Shown: positions 27,166-38,360 of the stretch, piece after piece
Layout: the number at the start of each line of letters is the position of its first letter
How positions within the stretch are numbered: the stretch's first letter is position 1
Assembly: GCA_900239685.1 (NCBI GenBank)
Contig: OENT01000235.1
Location: 91,609-155,608 of the forward strand
DNA: 64,000 nucleotides
Source: Rotaria macrura
Lineage: Eukaryota > Rotifera > Eurotatoria > Philodinida > Philodinidae
Reading direction: 5' to 3'
The notes under the pieces: model-generated
Seen by the model: only the letters and a program-made list of their open reading frames with translations
Told to the model about the DNA's origin: nothing
Databases searched by the model: none
Position numbers and translations under genes: made by a program

Positions 27166-27377
27166 TTATGAGGGTGTGGAGATGGTTGGGTGTCTAGGTC
27201 TGGATCTGGAAGGGTATGTCTAAGCAAATCGAATGCCAATGAGTATGCCGAAATCGCCCCCACACTAACACCCATCCACACCCATAACCTTCTTGCATTA
27301 AATTGGAATCAGAAGAACGGAGCAGGTGTGGTTGTGGGTGTTAGTGTGTGTGTCGTTCTGGATTTGAGTGTGTGTCT
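27166..27377. repeat. Degenerate TGTGGG-like tracts, partly inverted
   Basis: GGTTATGAGGGTGTGGAG followed by GGTTGGGTGT (27166-27195) is mirrored by ACACCCATCCACACCCATAACC (27269-27290). A further GGTGTGGTTGTGGGTGTTAG lies at about 27325-27344. The G-rich strand resembles imperfect TGTGGG, the telomeric hexamer reported for bdelloids. No long perfect array is present, so this is an interstitial remnant or simple-sequence DNA. Confidence 0.55.
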
Positions 27378-28358
27378 CTAACCAAACGCTATCCTAATGA
27401 GTATGCAAAAAACCTCACCACACAAAGGATAAGAAGAAGAAATGAAATCAGAAAAAAAGTAATGAATTGGAATAATATAGAACGAAAATAACAGATGAGA
27501 AATGCAAGGTCGTTCAAATTTCATTTTATCAAATGAAAAATCTTGAGTGTTTCTTATATACTTCCATGAAGTGTGCTAGTTTTGTTGCCACTACTAATAT
27601 AATGCAGCTAGGTCGCGTAGACAAGAAAACCGGTGATGAACACTGCTTTGAAATATCATAGTTGATTTCAATTGAGAATCACAACATTTCATGAACTACA
27701 GTAAAATTATATCGTAGCTTGCGTAGCAAAGTTTTACTGCTCATAGCTGAAAATTTCTGAATACGATGTGTATCAAGATGTATATTTATGGCATGCATTT
27801 TACATCAAACAACAATTTTGGAAAGAATTAATAGAAAAACATATGTATGACTTACTATAGGCCTAAGCAACCATTTTATTGCTTTTTCATAGGTTGCGCA
27901 CGGTTTCAATTCGTTAGTGAAGTTAACTACCATACTTTAAAGTATACTTTGTCAATGTTTTTCTTATTAATGTACTATCTCAATATTTTCATGTGAGTCA
28001 TTGAATAATCAGCACATTAGGTGAAAGTATGACAGAGATATTTAATATCGTCAATAAAATGACTTCACACTGTACGTTATTTTTCAAATTTTCATAATTT
28101 TATAATTGGTATAGGATAAAAACGGAAGTAAGAGTATATGTGTAGGGATGTTTATAGTGGCTGGGGGGGGGAAAATGTTACTCTTAGTGCAAGTAGAGAG
28201 AAAACTCTTGGCTCGTACCCACACTCACATCGACAAAACGTGCGATTGCGACTCTCGAAGCAACATCTTCAATATTGACAGCACCATAACTCTGAAATCA
28301 CATCGCAATGAATCATTTGACAAATCCATTAGTTGTTTTTCTGAGTATCTATTGATTT

Positions 28359-28408
28359 GTCTTTTTTCGTGAAAGAATCTAGTTTTCAATTTTTTCACGA
28401 AAAAAGAC
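28359..28408. repeat. Perfect 16-bp inverted repeat (hairpin)
   Basis: GTCTTTTTTCGTGAAA at 28359-28374 is exactly inverted at 28393-28408 with an 18-nt AT-rich spacer. It is not next to any gene. It could be a transposon remnant or fold in RNA; no function is seen. Confidence 0.75.
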
Positions 28409-29879
28409 ATTATTTAAAATAATTTATTGATGGTTTTTTATATCTTTGTATCTGAATTGAATTCAGTTTTCTGATTTTGAATTTCTCAGCAAGTTTCTTG
28501 TCGACATATTTGTACTAAAAAAATTATTCGTTTCTTCTCAAAATCTGTTATCTACATGTTGACACTTATTTTTTACTTTTAAGCAATGCCATATAACTTT
28601 CTTCATTTAATTTTTTCCTGATTCTTTTTATCAAACTAGACAAGATCTATCTATGTTAACTGAGAGAAATCACTTTTCAAGTTCCTCCTTTTTTATTTGC
28701 TTTTAAATAGAAAAGTAATTAAAAGAAAGTCAATTATTCTGATCATTTTTCAACGTTTGTCTTTTTTCAAAATAAATAATCGAACACTTAAGCAAATAAT
28801 GTATTAATTATTCAAACAGCACTATGATTTTGATATAATGCAATCCCATTAAAGCTAAATTTGAAAGAATCACAAATTTTGAACTTTCTTATGAACGATT
28901 TTGTCTCGATTCTTACTTTTTACACCAACTGTAAAATAGAATTGCTACCGTCCTTGATTCAAATGCATGTACAAAAAACATGTCACTCATTTATGTCATC
29001 AGCTGTCAGATCATAGTGTATGATAGAATGAATACGTTTTATAATGAAACTAGTATGCAATTCTAATATTGAGGGAGCAAAATAATTTTGTTTTTAACTG
29101 ATCTTATCTGGATATCCATGTATTTTACATTGACTGTTCTAATTAGAAATAAGTTTTCTCTTACGGCTCTAATTAGGTACAATGTGCTTGTTTAAAACAG
29201 CCAAAGGGCGTAAAGACTCATAGATAGCTCATTTATTAAAAAAAACCGACGTAGATCTCAATCTGAAGATGAATATTCATTGTCGAATGAGAAACCTTTT
29301 TCTTTTTCCAGGAAAATGTGAATATTGTCAAATGTTGGTACTGACATGAAGTAATATTTAAAATTTGTATTTGCTCGTCGTTCGGTGTTCTAGTTTATGA
29401 TCTTTTATTTGCTTGCTATATCAATAAGGGAGCGTGGTTCTATTTAGAACACATGCACTACTCTTCCAACTACCGCTGATGACTCAGGTATTTTTTAAGA
29501 TTAATAGATATGTTTTATATCATTCGGCAGGACCGATGATGCTGCAGTCAATCATTTAAAAATATTTGAAAAAATTCAGATAAACCCCAGGAAGTAGAGA
29601 GACTTTTCATAGCTTCGAAAAGATATCTTAATTAAGAACACTGATGATAGTGAGTATCGAAGCATTGCGCACCATCTTATATTCTGATACAAACACAATC
29701 ACTGGTTTTTTCCTTCGCTTCAACGCAATATTGCCACCGATGATAATTAGTATTATTCATTCAACTGGATATTGTAAAACATGACGTCAACATATGAGTA
29801 AAACGAATAGGAGAAACAGAAATGTCCCGCCAATCGAATATATGATGGCTTGTGTTCGTGAATCATACAGGCAGACACA

Positions 29880-29940
29880 AGCCCATATATACTGCATTCG
29901 TTCTGTTCTATTCAATATTTTACAAACCAAATAAGCGAAG
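29880..29940 (+). promoter_or_regulatory. Possible TATA box and leader of GTPase gene A
   Basis: CATATATACT at 29884-29893 lies about 50 nt upstream of the ATG, at the distance expected for a TATA box with a short 5' UTR. Support is positional only. Confidence 0.35.
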
Positions 29941-30923
29941 ATGGGTGGTGGTAAGTTTGCCGGTTCTTTTTCTTAGTCAATCTTCAACATGATGGATTTT
30001 TATTTTTTTCAGCTCCGTCCGTTGTCGAACAAGCTGTCAGTTCAGTATCACAAGAAGTTGGAAATGTGGTCAGTTCAGCTGTAACCGAAGTCGTCAACCC
30101 AACTGAAACGGCATTTAATGCAACTGTCGATGCTGTGAATGACGCTTCTAATTTTACGAAGGAGGCCATTGATGGCGCTGGACAAGCTATCGAATCTGCT
30201 ACGAAAGAAGGAATTGAAAAATTGATTCCTAAGACGGAAGACCGTCGTGATTCACTGACACAAGAAATTGAAAGAGCAAAAAAAGAACAAGAACAATTGC
30301 AATTGGCGATTAAGAATCTAGAAGAACAGCTAAAAAGAAAAGAGGAAATCAAGACAGAAGATGATTTAAACCAACATGGAGAAATAACCATCGAAAGATT
30401 TTATGCTCTCGCCAAAAAAGTATCTCCTCTTACTCTGACTGGTCGTCATATTGGCTTTTTCGGAATAACTTCAACAGGTAAAAGTTCCATGATCAATACA
30501 TTGTTAGGTGCAAAATTAGCCGCTGTTGGCATTGGTGAAACAACCAAAGAAATAACACCATACGATGGACTAGATTATCGTTTGTACGACTTTCCTGGCA
30601 AAAATGATGATATATCATCATTCGACGAAAATTATATTGCCTTACTCAAAGGATTAACTCATCGTATGGTATTGATTGGAGCAACTGTGAAAGAAATGAG
30701 CAAATTATTACGTTTGTTGGATGCTATGGAGCTCACCTGTGATATCGTTATCAACAAATTTGACTCCATTGAAGTGGAAGAGCGAGAACCGTTTTTAAAT
30801 AAAGTTTTAGAAGAAATTTCAGATGGGCAATTCAAAGGCATTCATAAGGTATGGTGCGTTAGTGCTCGCAATCCGAAACAATTTCCTGATTGGCTTGAAA
30901 TGGTGAATTACTTGACGTCATGA
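29941..30923 (+). CDS. P-loop GTPase A with amphipathic N-terminal helix and coiled coil
   Basis: Exon 1 is only MGGG plus one base (29941-29950). A phase-1 intron follows, and exon 2 starts at about 30013 (CTCCGTCCG). Residues about 5-75 are an Ala/Glu/Lys/Thr-rich amphipathic helix (AFNATVDAVNDASNF, KEAIDGAGQAIESATKEG). Residues 80-110 form a coiled coil (EIERAKKEQEQLQLAIKNL). The G domain has G1 GITSTGKSS, a G2 threonine in GIGETTKEI, G3 DFPGKND, G4 NKFD and G5 VSAR, then ends soon after in FPDWLEMVNYLTS. Total about 305 residues. It belongs to the small Era/septin-like TRAFAC class seen in IRG- and AIG1-type proteins, but I cannot name the family. It is the most divergent of four paralogues in this window. 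MGGGAP is only a weak N-myristoylation signal because position 6 is Pro. Confidence 0.8.
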
Positions 30924-33900
30924 ATTTACTTTTTGACAATTTTATTTCATTCACATGTTTTCAAATAATAAAACGGCACAATACCTAAATGTTAGTAAGA
31001 TTTTATACTAATGATTGACCAGGTTTTCATGCACTGTTTTCTCAAAATAGACTTGATCGATTTCGAGAAAAGAATCTTTTCTTCTTGCTTTCTTTTAACA
31101 TGCAAATGAAAATAGAAGAAAAAAAGACACCTAGAACTTTCTCATCATTAATGAAACACAAAATCTAAAATCTTTTCTAGAACAAATATGGTTTATATAC
31201 CCATGGATATTTTGTTTCTCTCTTCTCTTCTGTACGATGATGGAACATGTCGGTCAAATGGATTATTTGTACGATATTGTTCTTCTGAAGTTGACATTGC
31301 ACGAGATTTATGTATAACCGGGAGCTTCAATGTGTAACTTTTGATTTTCAATATACAAGGATCGTATTGCTTTCTTAACAAGCATTGAATTGTCTATCAG
31401 ATCTCACTACTATATCATTACCAGACATTTATCAAATTAGAGTTTTAGATGAAATGCTTTCTTTTTGATAGAAATTTGCTAGTGTTTTGATCGAATACTT
31501 GTTCCACGATTTATCGTGCCTGTTTTGATGACAGTGCCAGATACAAATATTTTAGCATGTCATTTAACAATGCTCAGGGTCAATTTATAACGGCAACATA
31601 AAATTTGTAATCGATCTTGTGACAGATGCACTCTGATCCAAAATATTATGATTACTTAAAACATCTTCATCGTGTTCCACATTTCAATTCTGCAGAAATT
31701 ATGCTGACAGCTTTTTTTTATAGCAAAGAAGTACAAAATATGACGTCACACATCCAAGTTCACTATTGTTTCTGATGTAGTATTATATTCGTCGCAGACC
31801 TTTGTTTGCAGATACCATTGGTGCACATCAGTGATTATTCAGCAAAAAATACTGAAAAACCATCAGCAACTATGAGCTACGTTTTGAAAATAATGACGTG
31901 GAAGATAAAAAGAGAATCAACTCATGCGTGCTATGCACTATCGTCAGGAAGCATCAGCGATCTCTAAATACTGAAAAAAATGAAATTTCAACGATTTGTT
32001 TTTGCGATTTTCTTAATATCTCAGAAATCTGTTTCATTTTTAAAACTTCGGAAATATGTGCATATCTATCACTACTAAGTTTTCCATTGATAAAACCATA
32101 CGTTCTTGACAGCTCGTCAAACTCTCTTAAATGAGTTATAAATGAATGAGAAACAAATCTAATCGAATTTTGCAGCCCACGCATCTGAAAAGAAGATGGT
32201 TTTTAATTTCATGTATACGAACGCTAAGATGAAAAGAATGAGGGATTGACCCAATTATAGAGATTACAATATTGAAGCGTAGAATTTCCTCAGAATAGTA
32301 AATAAAAAATATTTTGTGACAAATTGAAGTACTTAACGAACACTCAAAAAAAAAGAAATTCAATCTTTTTCTATTTCAGGAAATTATGGTTTTAAACATT
32401 GAAATAAGCATCTTTCTTACTTTTAGCAAAGTATTCAATAGAATCAACTGCCCCAATTATCTCTGCTATGATTCGATCATCATCAAATCGAACTGGTTCT
32501 GATTTAATTTTCATTGAATCTTTCTTGTTTATTTCATACATAATGTAAATTCGTTTTTTGCTGTTTTCTTGTTGTTTTAGTTTTTATATATCAACAATGT
32601 AGTTCAAGTAAAACTCTATTTCAGAATAATAGATGAAAAACGTTCGTTTTCTTGTTTTAATAAAAAATGCAGACGGAGATTGGGTAACCGACTGTTTACA
32701 TATTACTTTATAAATTTGGAGAGGTCCATAATTGGAACGTTTCAAACCTAGAAATTTGTAACGGATATTAAAATCCCATCACGAAGTATTTGAGCACACT
32801 TCTTCGGGCTACGTTTAACCGACTGTCAGTAACTCAAAATAGCCAATAGTTGCCAAGTCATTTTTTTCATCGGAACAATATGAGAAAATATATCATTCTT
32901 GTTTCAAAAGTTACCCCAAGTATAAGCATCATGTGAGAAGTTATGAAAAATATCCAAGTATTTTAAGAAACCTAAAAATAATCATGTTTAGCACATGTAT
33001 TGAATTTTACAGACCATTATGTTTCAACATTGGTACTATTAGTTGTATGCGAATTATGAAAGGTCGTTCAATACTGTCGAAAAATGATTTCAAATAAAAA
33101 GATAACATTAAACTTATCGATTTCTGATGAGATATGGCACGTAACAAAAAAACCATATGATGTTCAACATCAATTGAAATGAGTTACTAAATTAAAATCT
33201 TTGGAAGAGTTCTGCAGTCATTCTCAACATTAGCATTTATGGATTATACCAAAGTGAAACAGAAGTGATTTATATTAAAAAATTTGATAGTTACATATTG
33301 CATAACGCCATAGTACTTTAGTCTCTTTTTCGGAAAAACTAGTTCTTTAAATGGTATATTAAATGAAACAAGAATATCGTTAAAATGATGTCACTTTTGG
33401 CAATTAACCAGTGTCTTTTCGAATATTTGAATAGAACGCGATAAGTTGACGACTTTCCAACCAACTTCAACCGTAAATATTATCAAAGAAAAAAATAGAT
33501 TGTTTTTCCTTTCTCTTTAGACTATCTGACGATCATCCCAATGAGCAGTAGGTATAGCATAAATGCCTAAAATATTCGATTACATGAACTCAAAAAGACT
33601 CCTTGCTAAGATAACTATGATATTATTTCAATTTTCTTCGATTGACATAGATGCCAAAGTTTGTTGCTTGCAAAAATATCATTCATTTGGATTGAGTTTT
33701 CAAAACAGCTTTACGAGTTTAAGTAAATGAGTGTTGAGGGGATTAGGGCCATCACTAGCGAAGAGTCACCCCCTTCCCCATTTATATTCAACTTTTCAAA
33801 GTGAACAGTCATTCGATTAAAAAATATTATGAAATACTCCCACTTTGAAAGAAACTAGTCCAATGAAGAATGAAGCTAAACACATGAACGAAGGCATTCG

Positions 33901-34034
33901 ATTGCATTTCATATTCATAATCGAATAGTAATTCTTGACATTAAGAACTCAGTCTTCAGAAAAATTCATCATAGTAGATAGATATTCATTAAGCATGGTG
34001 CATACCACCAGCAGATTTTTCAAACATTTCTTGT
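30924..34034. other. Gene-free stretch between GTPase genes A and B
   Basis: 3.1 kb of AT-rich sequence. Open frames are short and mutually antisense with no recognisable motifs. No clear inverted-repeat element was found. It includes the 3' ends of A (plus) and B (minus), which are convergent. Confidence 0.5.
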
Positions 34035-35222
34035 TTAATTATTCGAATGTTTCAGATAATCGACCATGGCCAGCCACTCAGGAAACATCTGCGGATGTTT
34101 TGCACTGACGAAAAATACATTATCCACTCTTCTCAGGCCGAGTGTTTGTACTTCAGAGAAAATTTGTCGTTGTATTGATGCTCGGTCTTCTTCGTCCACT
34201 TTATCGAATTTATTGAAGACGATATCATATCCTAATTCGATCTCTTCCAACAGTTTCATCATACTTGAGTTTTCTTTCACTGTCGCTTGAATGAGAATCA
34301 CGCGTCTCGTTAGACCCTTGAAGAACGAGATATATTCCATGCTGAGATAATTAATCTCGTCATTTCGACCAGGAACATCCCATAGTGTGTATCTTTCACC
34401 TTGGAAAGGCTTGATTTCGGTTGTTGTTTCACCGACACCTGTTTCGGCCACGTTTCTCCCCAGTAAACTATTCAGCATAGTGGACTTGCCAGTGGATGTG
34501 GACCCGAACAAGCCGACATTGTTGCCTTCCATTGGAATCGGCTCAGTTAATCGAGCGAGATCAATCAGAACTTTCAACATTATTTTGTCTTGTTGGGCAA
34601 GAGCTTCGAAAGAATTTATTTTCTTCGTTTTCATCTCTTCGTTCATCGTTGCGAAGCGTTCTAGGAGATCGGCATGTTTGTCACGATATCGAGCCACTTC
34701 TTCACGTAGTACCATATTTTCTTCGGCTTCTTGACGGTTTTCGTTAACTGATTCGTGTAAACGATCCTTTTTGTCACATTGACGATAGTTTTCGAGCATC
34801 ATCTCTTTTTTCAAATGGTTGTCTTGAGATTGTAAATCATGTTGATAGAGCTGTTCATGTAATATCGCGTTATCTCGATTCAACTGACGTGCTCGATCTA
34901 ATTCATTACGTAACATGGCGTTTTCTTGAGTTAGATGACGACAACCTACACGAATAGCTTCATTGTTTCATGCAGTTATATTTATTTGAGAACCTAATCT
35001 GCTAATGTCAATGCTGAGCGAAAAATCCTTTCTTCTTCTTCTTCATGGTGAACGAATTCAGTTGTTCTAGCAAACCTCATGCATCATAGTTGTCTCACTC
35101 AAAGATGCACGTTATCTGAAGTTTGAAAACTCTTATCACTTACTTCGAAACGTGCCGATCGTATTCATCAATGGTTCCACAATTTGAATACTCCATGATG
35201 TCAGACTGGCGTAAGCAGCCAT
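34035..35222 (-). CDS. P-loop GTPase B with coiled coil
   Basis: Two exons: exon 1 35222-35144 (MAAYASLTSWSIQIVEPLMN...) and exon 2 34945-34035, joined by a 198-nt phase-1 intron with GTAAGTG donor and TGTAG acceptor. After a Cys-Arg-His segment there is a long charged coiled coil (NELDRARQLNRDN to KTKKINSFEALAQQ). The G domain carries G1 GSTSTGKST, G2 region GVGETTTEI, G3 DVPGRND, G4 NKFDKVD and G5 VSAK, and the protein ends HSNN. The coiled coil is longer than in C and D. The G domain DNA from the P-loop to near the stop is almost identical to gene C in opposite orientation, while both flanks diverge. Function unknown; membrane- or stress-related GTPase is a guess from architecture. Confidence 0.82.
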
Positions 35223-36118
35223 TTTGTACGTGAATGTTGGTTGAGAAATTCAAATTGATTGAATGGATATATTTTCAAGAATAATATCGACTGATGTAAA
35301 TATATCTAGAGACGTAGCACAATCATCTGTTGATGAATGAATATTTGATAAATATTCACATTTTTTCTTTACATGTCCTTTGTGCAATGAAAATACATAC
35401 TTATTTATTCGTCTCGTTCTCTTTTGCTTGTTCGCTCTCAAGCATTGACTAATATTGCTCGACGATCATCTTATTTGACTGAATAACGATTACTTTTTTC
35501 TTGTTCTACCTGGAAATCATCGATATTTCGTAAATACTATCAGATTATTCATGAGATAGTATACATTAAAGGAATATGACCACAGACCTATCCGTGCTAT
35601 ATGACTCACAAAGTATTCATTGAGACTGTGGACGACAACTAGAAGAGCACGAAATCAGAATTGAATCAATCAGATCAAGTCATCAGTTTCATGAAGGGTT
35701 CATGTTCTGGAGTCTTGTTCTGTACGCTCCATTGAACACTTTTCAAGAGAGAAATAGAAGCATGTTCTAGAATGTAATACTCTGTATCTATAAAATGCAT
35801 GAAATCGAGCAACACTGAAGCGATGGATTTAGCGAACTTTGTTATTCTGTTTCTACGCATAACTCAGTGGGTTTGACCCTTCGGCAAATGACTCAACTCT
35901 GCAGAAGCGTTACAGATACTGTGAGTAGTCTCCTCTTGGAATTTTTAACAAGTGTTCTTTCATATCTCAAAATCAGTGATGATTTCGGTTCTTAAGTAAA
36001 TCTGATGGTAGTATAATAACTAAGAAAAGTTGGGGAAGTTTAACTTTCAAATGTCGATTTTATCATGTGTTATGTTGTTATGCCTTGAACAACTTTCGCT
36101 TGCTGTGTATTTGACTCA
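35223..36118. other. Spacer between divergent GTPase genes B and C
   Basis: About 0.9 kb with no recognisable coding sequence. It is upstream of B (minus) and leads into the duplicated 5' block of gene C (plus). Confidence 0.45.
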
Positions 36119-36525
36119 AATCTGATTTGTGCCATTTTACTCATATTCTCCAAGTTTTAATGAATAAATTGTGAGTCAGGTAGCACGAATAGACTGATTT
36201 GTGATATTTATTCAACGTCAATACTTGATGACTGATGCTCTCGTATTTTTCATATCCACATCGCTGCTAGGTACTGTAATAGGAAAAAAAGAGTAATTAT
36301 TTGTCACTCGAATGAGATGGTAGGCGAGAGAGAATAGTCAACGATAGAGAACGAGATGGGTGAAAAAATTCGACAGAGGAAGGCAACGTGGTGTTGTTTT
36401 TATTGCACAAGCGAAGCGCAAAGCGGGGTATTTGAATATATCCAACGCTTGTTAGTCAAGAGAATATTGTACTATTCGTATATTTCAGTGAATATTTCAT
36501 TGCAAGCAATCACATTTGACCAATT
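36119..36525 (+). repeat. Duplicated 5' block upstream of GTPase C (copy 1)
   Basis: From TCTGATTTGTGCCATTTTAC to CATTTGACCAATTT this block matches 43850-44255 with only scattered single-base differences. In both places it ends about 30 nt before the first coding exon of a GTPase gene. It presumably carries promoter and 5' UTR sequence. An open frame in it (MGEKIRQRK...) is shared by both copies simply because the DNA is nearly identical. Confidence 0.85.
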
Positions 36526-36554
36526 TAAGTTTTCGAGCCAATCTACACCTAAAT

Positions 36555-38360
36555 ATGGAGGCGTTCATGACATTGGTACCTTTAGCAACCCAGTTCGTCC
36601 AGAGTTTGTTGGGTGGCGGCAGCCAAAAATCAGGTAAATATTCGAATCCACTTCAATCAACAATGATAAGTACACTGAATATACACAAAGATGAATTTGC
36701 TTAAAATAGTTTTACTGTGTGGATCGCTTGAAAAATTATTTAGTTAGATTTTATTATGTAACACATGAGGTAATAACTTGTCTAGAATAGGATGAATTCT
36801 TTCGATTTAAAGAAGGATGGGAAGAACTGAATTTATCTTAGAGAATGTATTTTTCTACGTGTATCTAACATTAGAAGCTTTTCAGCTTTATCTGGAGGAA
36901 TTCACCCTTAACCAATGGGAAATCATCAAGTCGAAAGCATTGATGTCAGTTGTAAAAGGATCCCATGATGAGGCATCTTGTTTGATCAATGTTATCGAAC
37001 GTATTTTGTGCGTATTTGATAACTATAGAACAATACATAGATAATCCGAGGAATTTTCTTCTCGCCCAAACATGTTGATTAAAATAAAAGGAATTTACTG
37101 TAATCGAGCAAGTCTTTCGAATCCCAACTATTCATCAAAAATTAACTTCAACAAGGTATGACAAAGCCGAAAAGAACTCATTTCAGCATGTCTTTATTAC
37201 TGAGATAGGATTATTTTTGAAAAAATAAAATTGACGTTTTCTATTCATTATTTTCCTTAAAATAAGGCTGCTCATCTTTAGAAAGTCATGTACGATTTAC
37301 TTCGAAATGTATTCCGGTCTGAATTACGATTCACTTTGTACAAGACGACCATTTGTTCAATATCCTTTGCAAATATGTCACCTATAATAAAAACGTCCAC
37401 GAGATATCCGAAGTCTAAATTCGCTCATTGTTTTTCCATAGAAATATAATATCTTTGGTGATTCTAACTAACATGCTTTGAGAATAATAACACTGTTTTC
37501 TCACACAAAAAGACTTACCATCTATAACCGTTTTTTAGTAGACAACAGTGCACTTTACTCGACATTGTTATTGATATCCCCTAGAGAAAGCACGAGGTCT
37601 TCCTCTTTCAAATAAATAAGCAATGAATTTGAAATTACATATCTCCCGATAAAAATTCCTTGATATAGGTTGTGGAGGAGACAATGCTGCGCTACGCGAA
37701 GAACTCCGTCAATATCGTGAACAACATACTGAACTTCTCAAAAGTTTCAATAAACTAGTCGAAGAGTTAAAAGACAAAAAGATTGATTCATTCGAAGCTC
37801 TTGCCAAGCAAGATGACCAAGCGAAAAAAGTTCTCATCGAGTTGGCACGAAAAACTGAACCAATAAAAATGGTTGGCACCAATATTGGCTTGTTCGGCAT
37901 CACATCCACTGGCAAGTCCACTATGCTGAATAGTTTACTGGGGAGAAACGTGGCCGAAACAGGTGTCGGTGAAACAACAACCGAAATCAAGCCTTTCCAA
38001 GGTGAAAGATACACACTATGGGATGTTCCTGGTCGAAATGACGAGATTGATTATCTCAGCATGGAATATATCTCGTTCTTCAAGGGTCTAACGAGACGCG
38101 TGATTCTCATTCAAGCGACAGTGAAAGAAAACTCAAGTATGATGAAACTGTTGGAAGAGATCGGATTAGGATATGATATCGTCTTCAATAAATTCGATAA
38201 AGTGGACGAAGAAGACCGAGCATCAATACAACGACAAATTTTCTCTGAAGTACAAACACTCGGCCTGAGAAGAGTGGATAATGTATTTTTCGTCAGTGCA
38301 AAACATCCACAGATGTTTCCTGAGTGGCTGGCCATGGTTGATCTGTTCACTAGTCCCTGA
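36555..38360 (+). CDS. P-loop GTPase C with short variable first exon
   Basis: Exon 1 (36555-36633) codes MEAFMTLVPLATQFVQSLLG then GGSQKSG, a hydrophobic, Gly-ended leader. After a 1035-nt phase-1 intron, exon 2 (37669-38360) gives GCGGDNAALREELRQYREQH, a coiled coil (LLKSFNKLVEELKDKK) and the G domain with GITSTGKST, GVGETTTEI, DVPGRND, NKFDKVD and VSAK, ending VDLFTSP. The start is inferred from the same exon/phase pattern in B and D; alternative leader exons in the long intron cannot be ruled out. The 3' UTR resembles that of D. The G domain is nearly identical to B over 438 bp. Confidence 0.78.

Larger units (their letters stand above)
26084..29940. other. Gene-poor stretch with telomere-like and hairpin sequence
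   Basis: About 3.9 kb without a supported gene. It marks the change from the compact gene region to the sparse right part. It contains the TGTGGG-like tracts at 27166-27377 and a perfect short hairpin at 28359-28408, listed separately. Remaining sequence shows nothing I recognise. Confidence 0.6.

Noticed and set aside
36356-36637. Open frame MGEKIRQRKATWCCFYC..., repeated at 44082-44282
   Set aside because: It lies in the duplicated 5' block where all sequence is nearly identical, so its conservation is not evidence of coding. The two frames diverge as soon as the block ends.
36817-37044. 75-codon frame inside intron 1 of GTPase C
   Set aside because: No homologous frame in intron 1 of B or D, no splice logic joining it, no recognisable motif.
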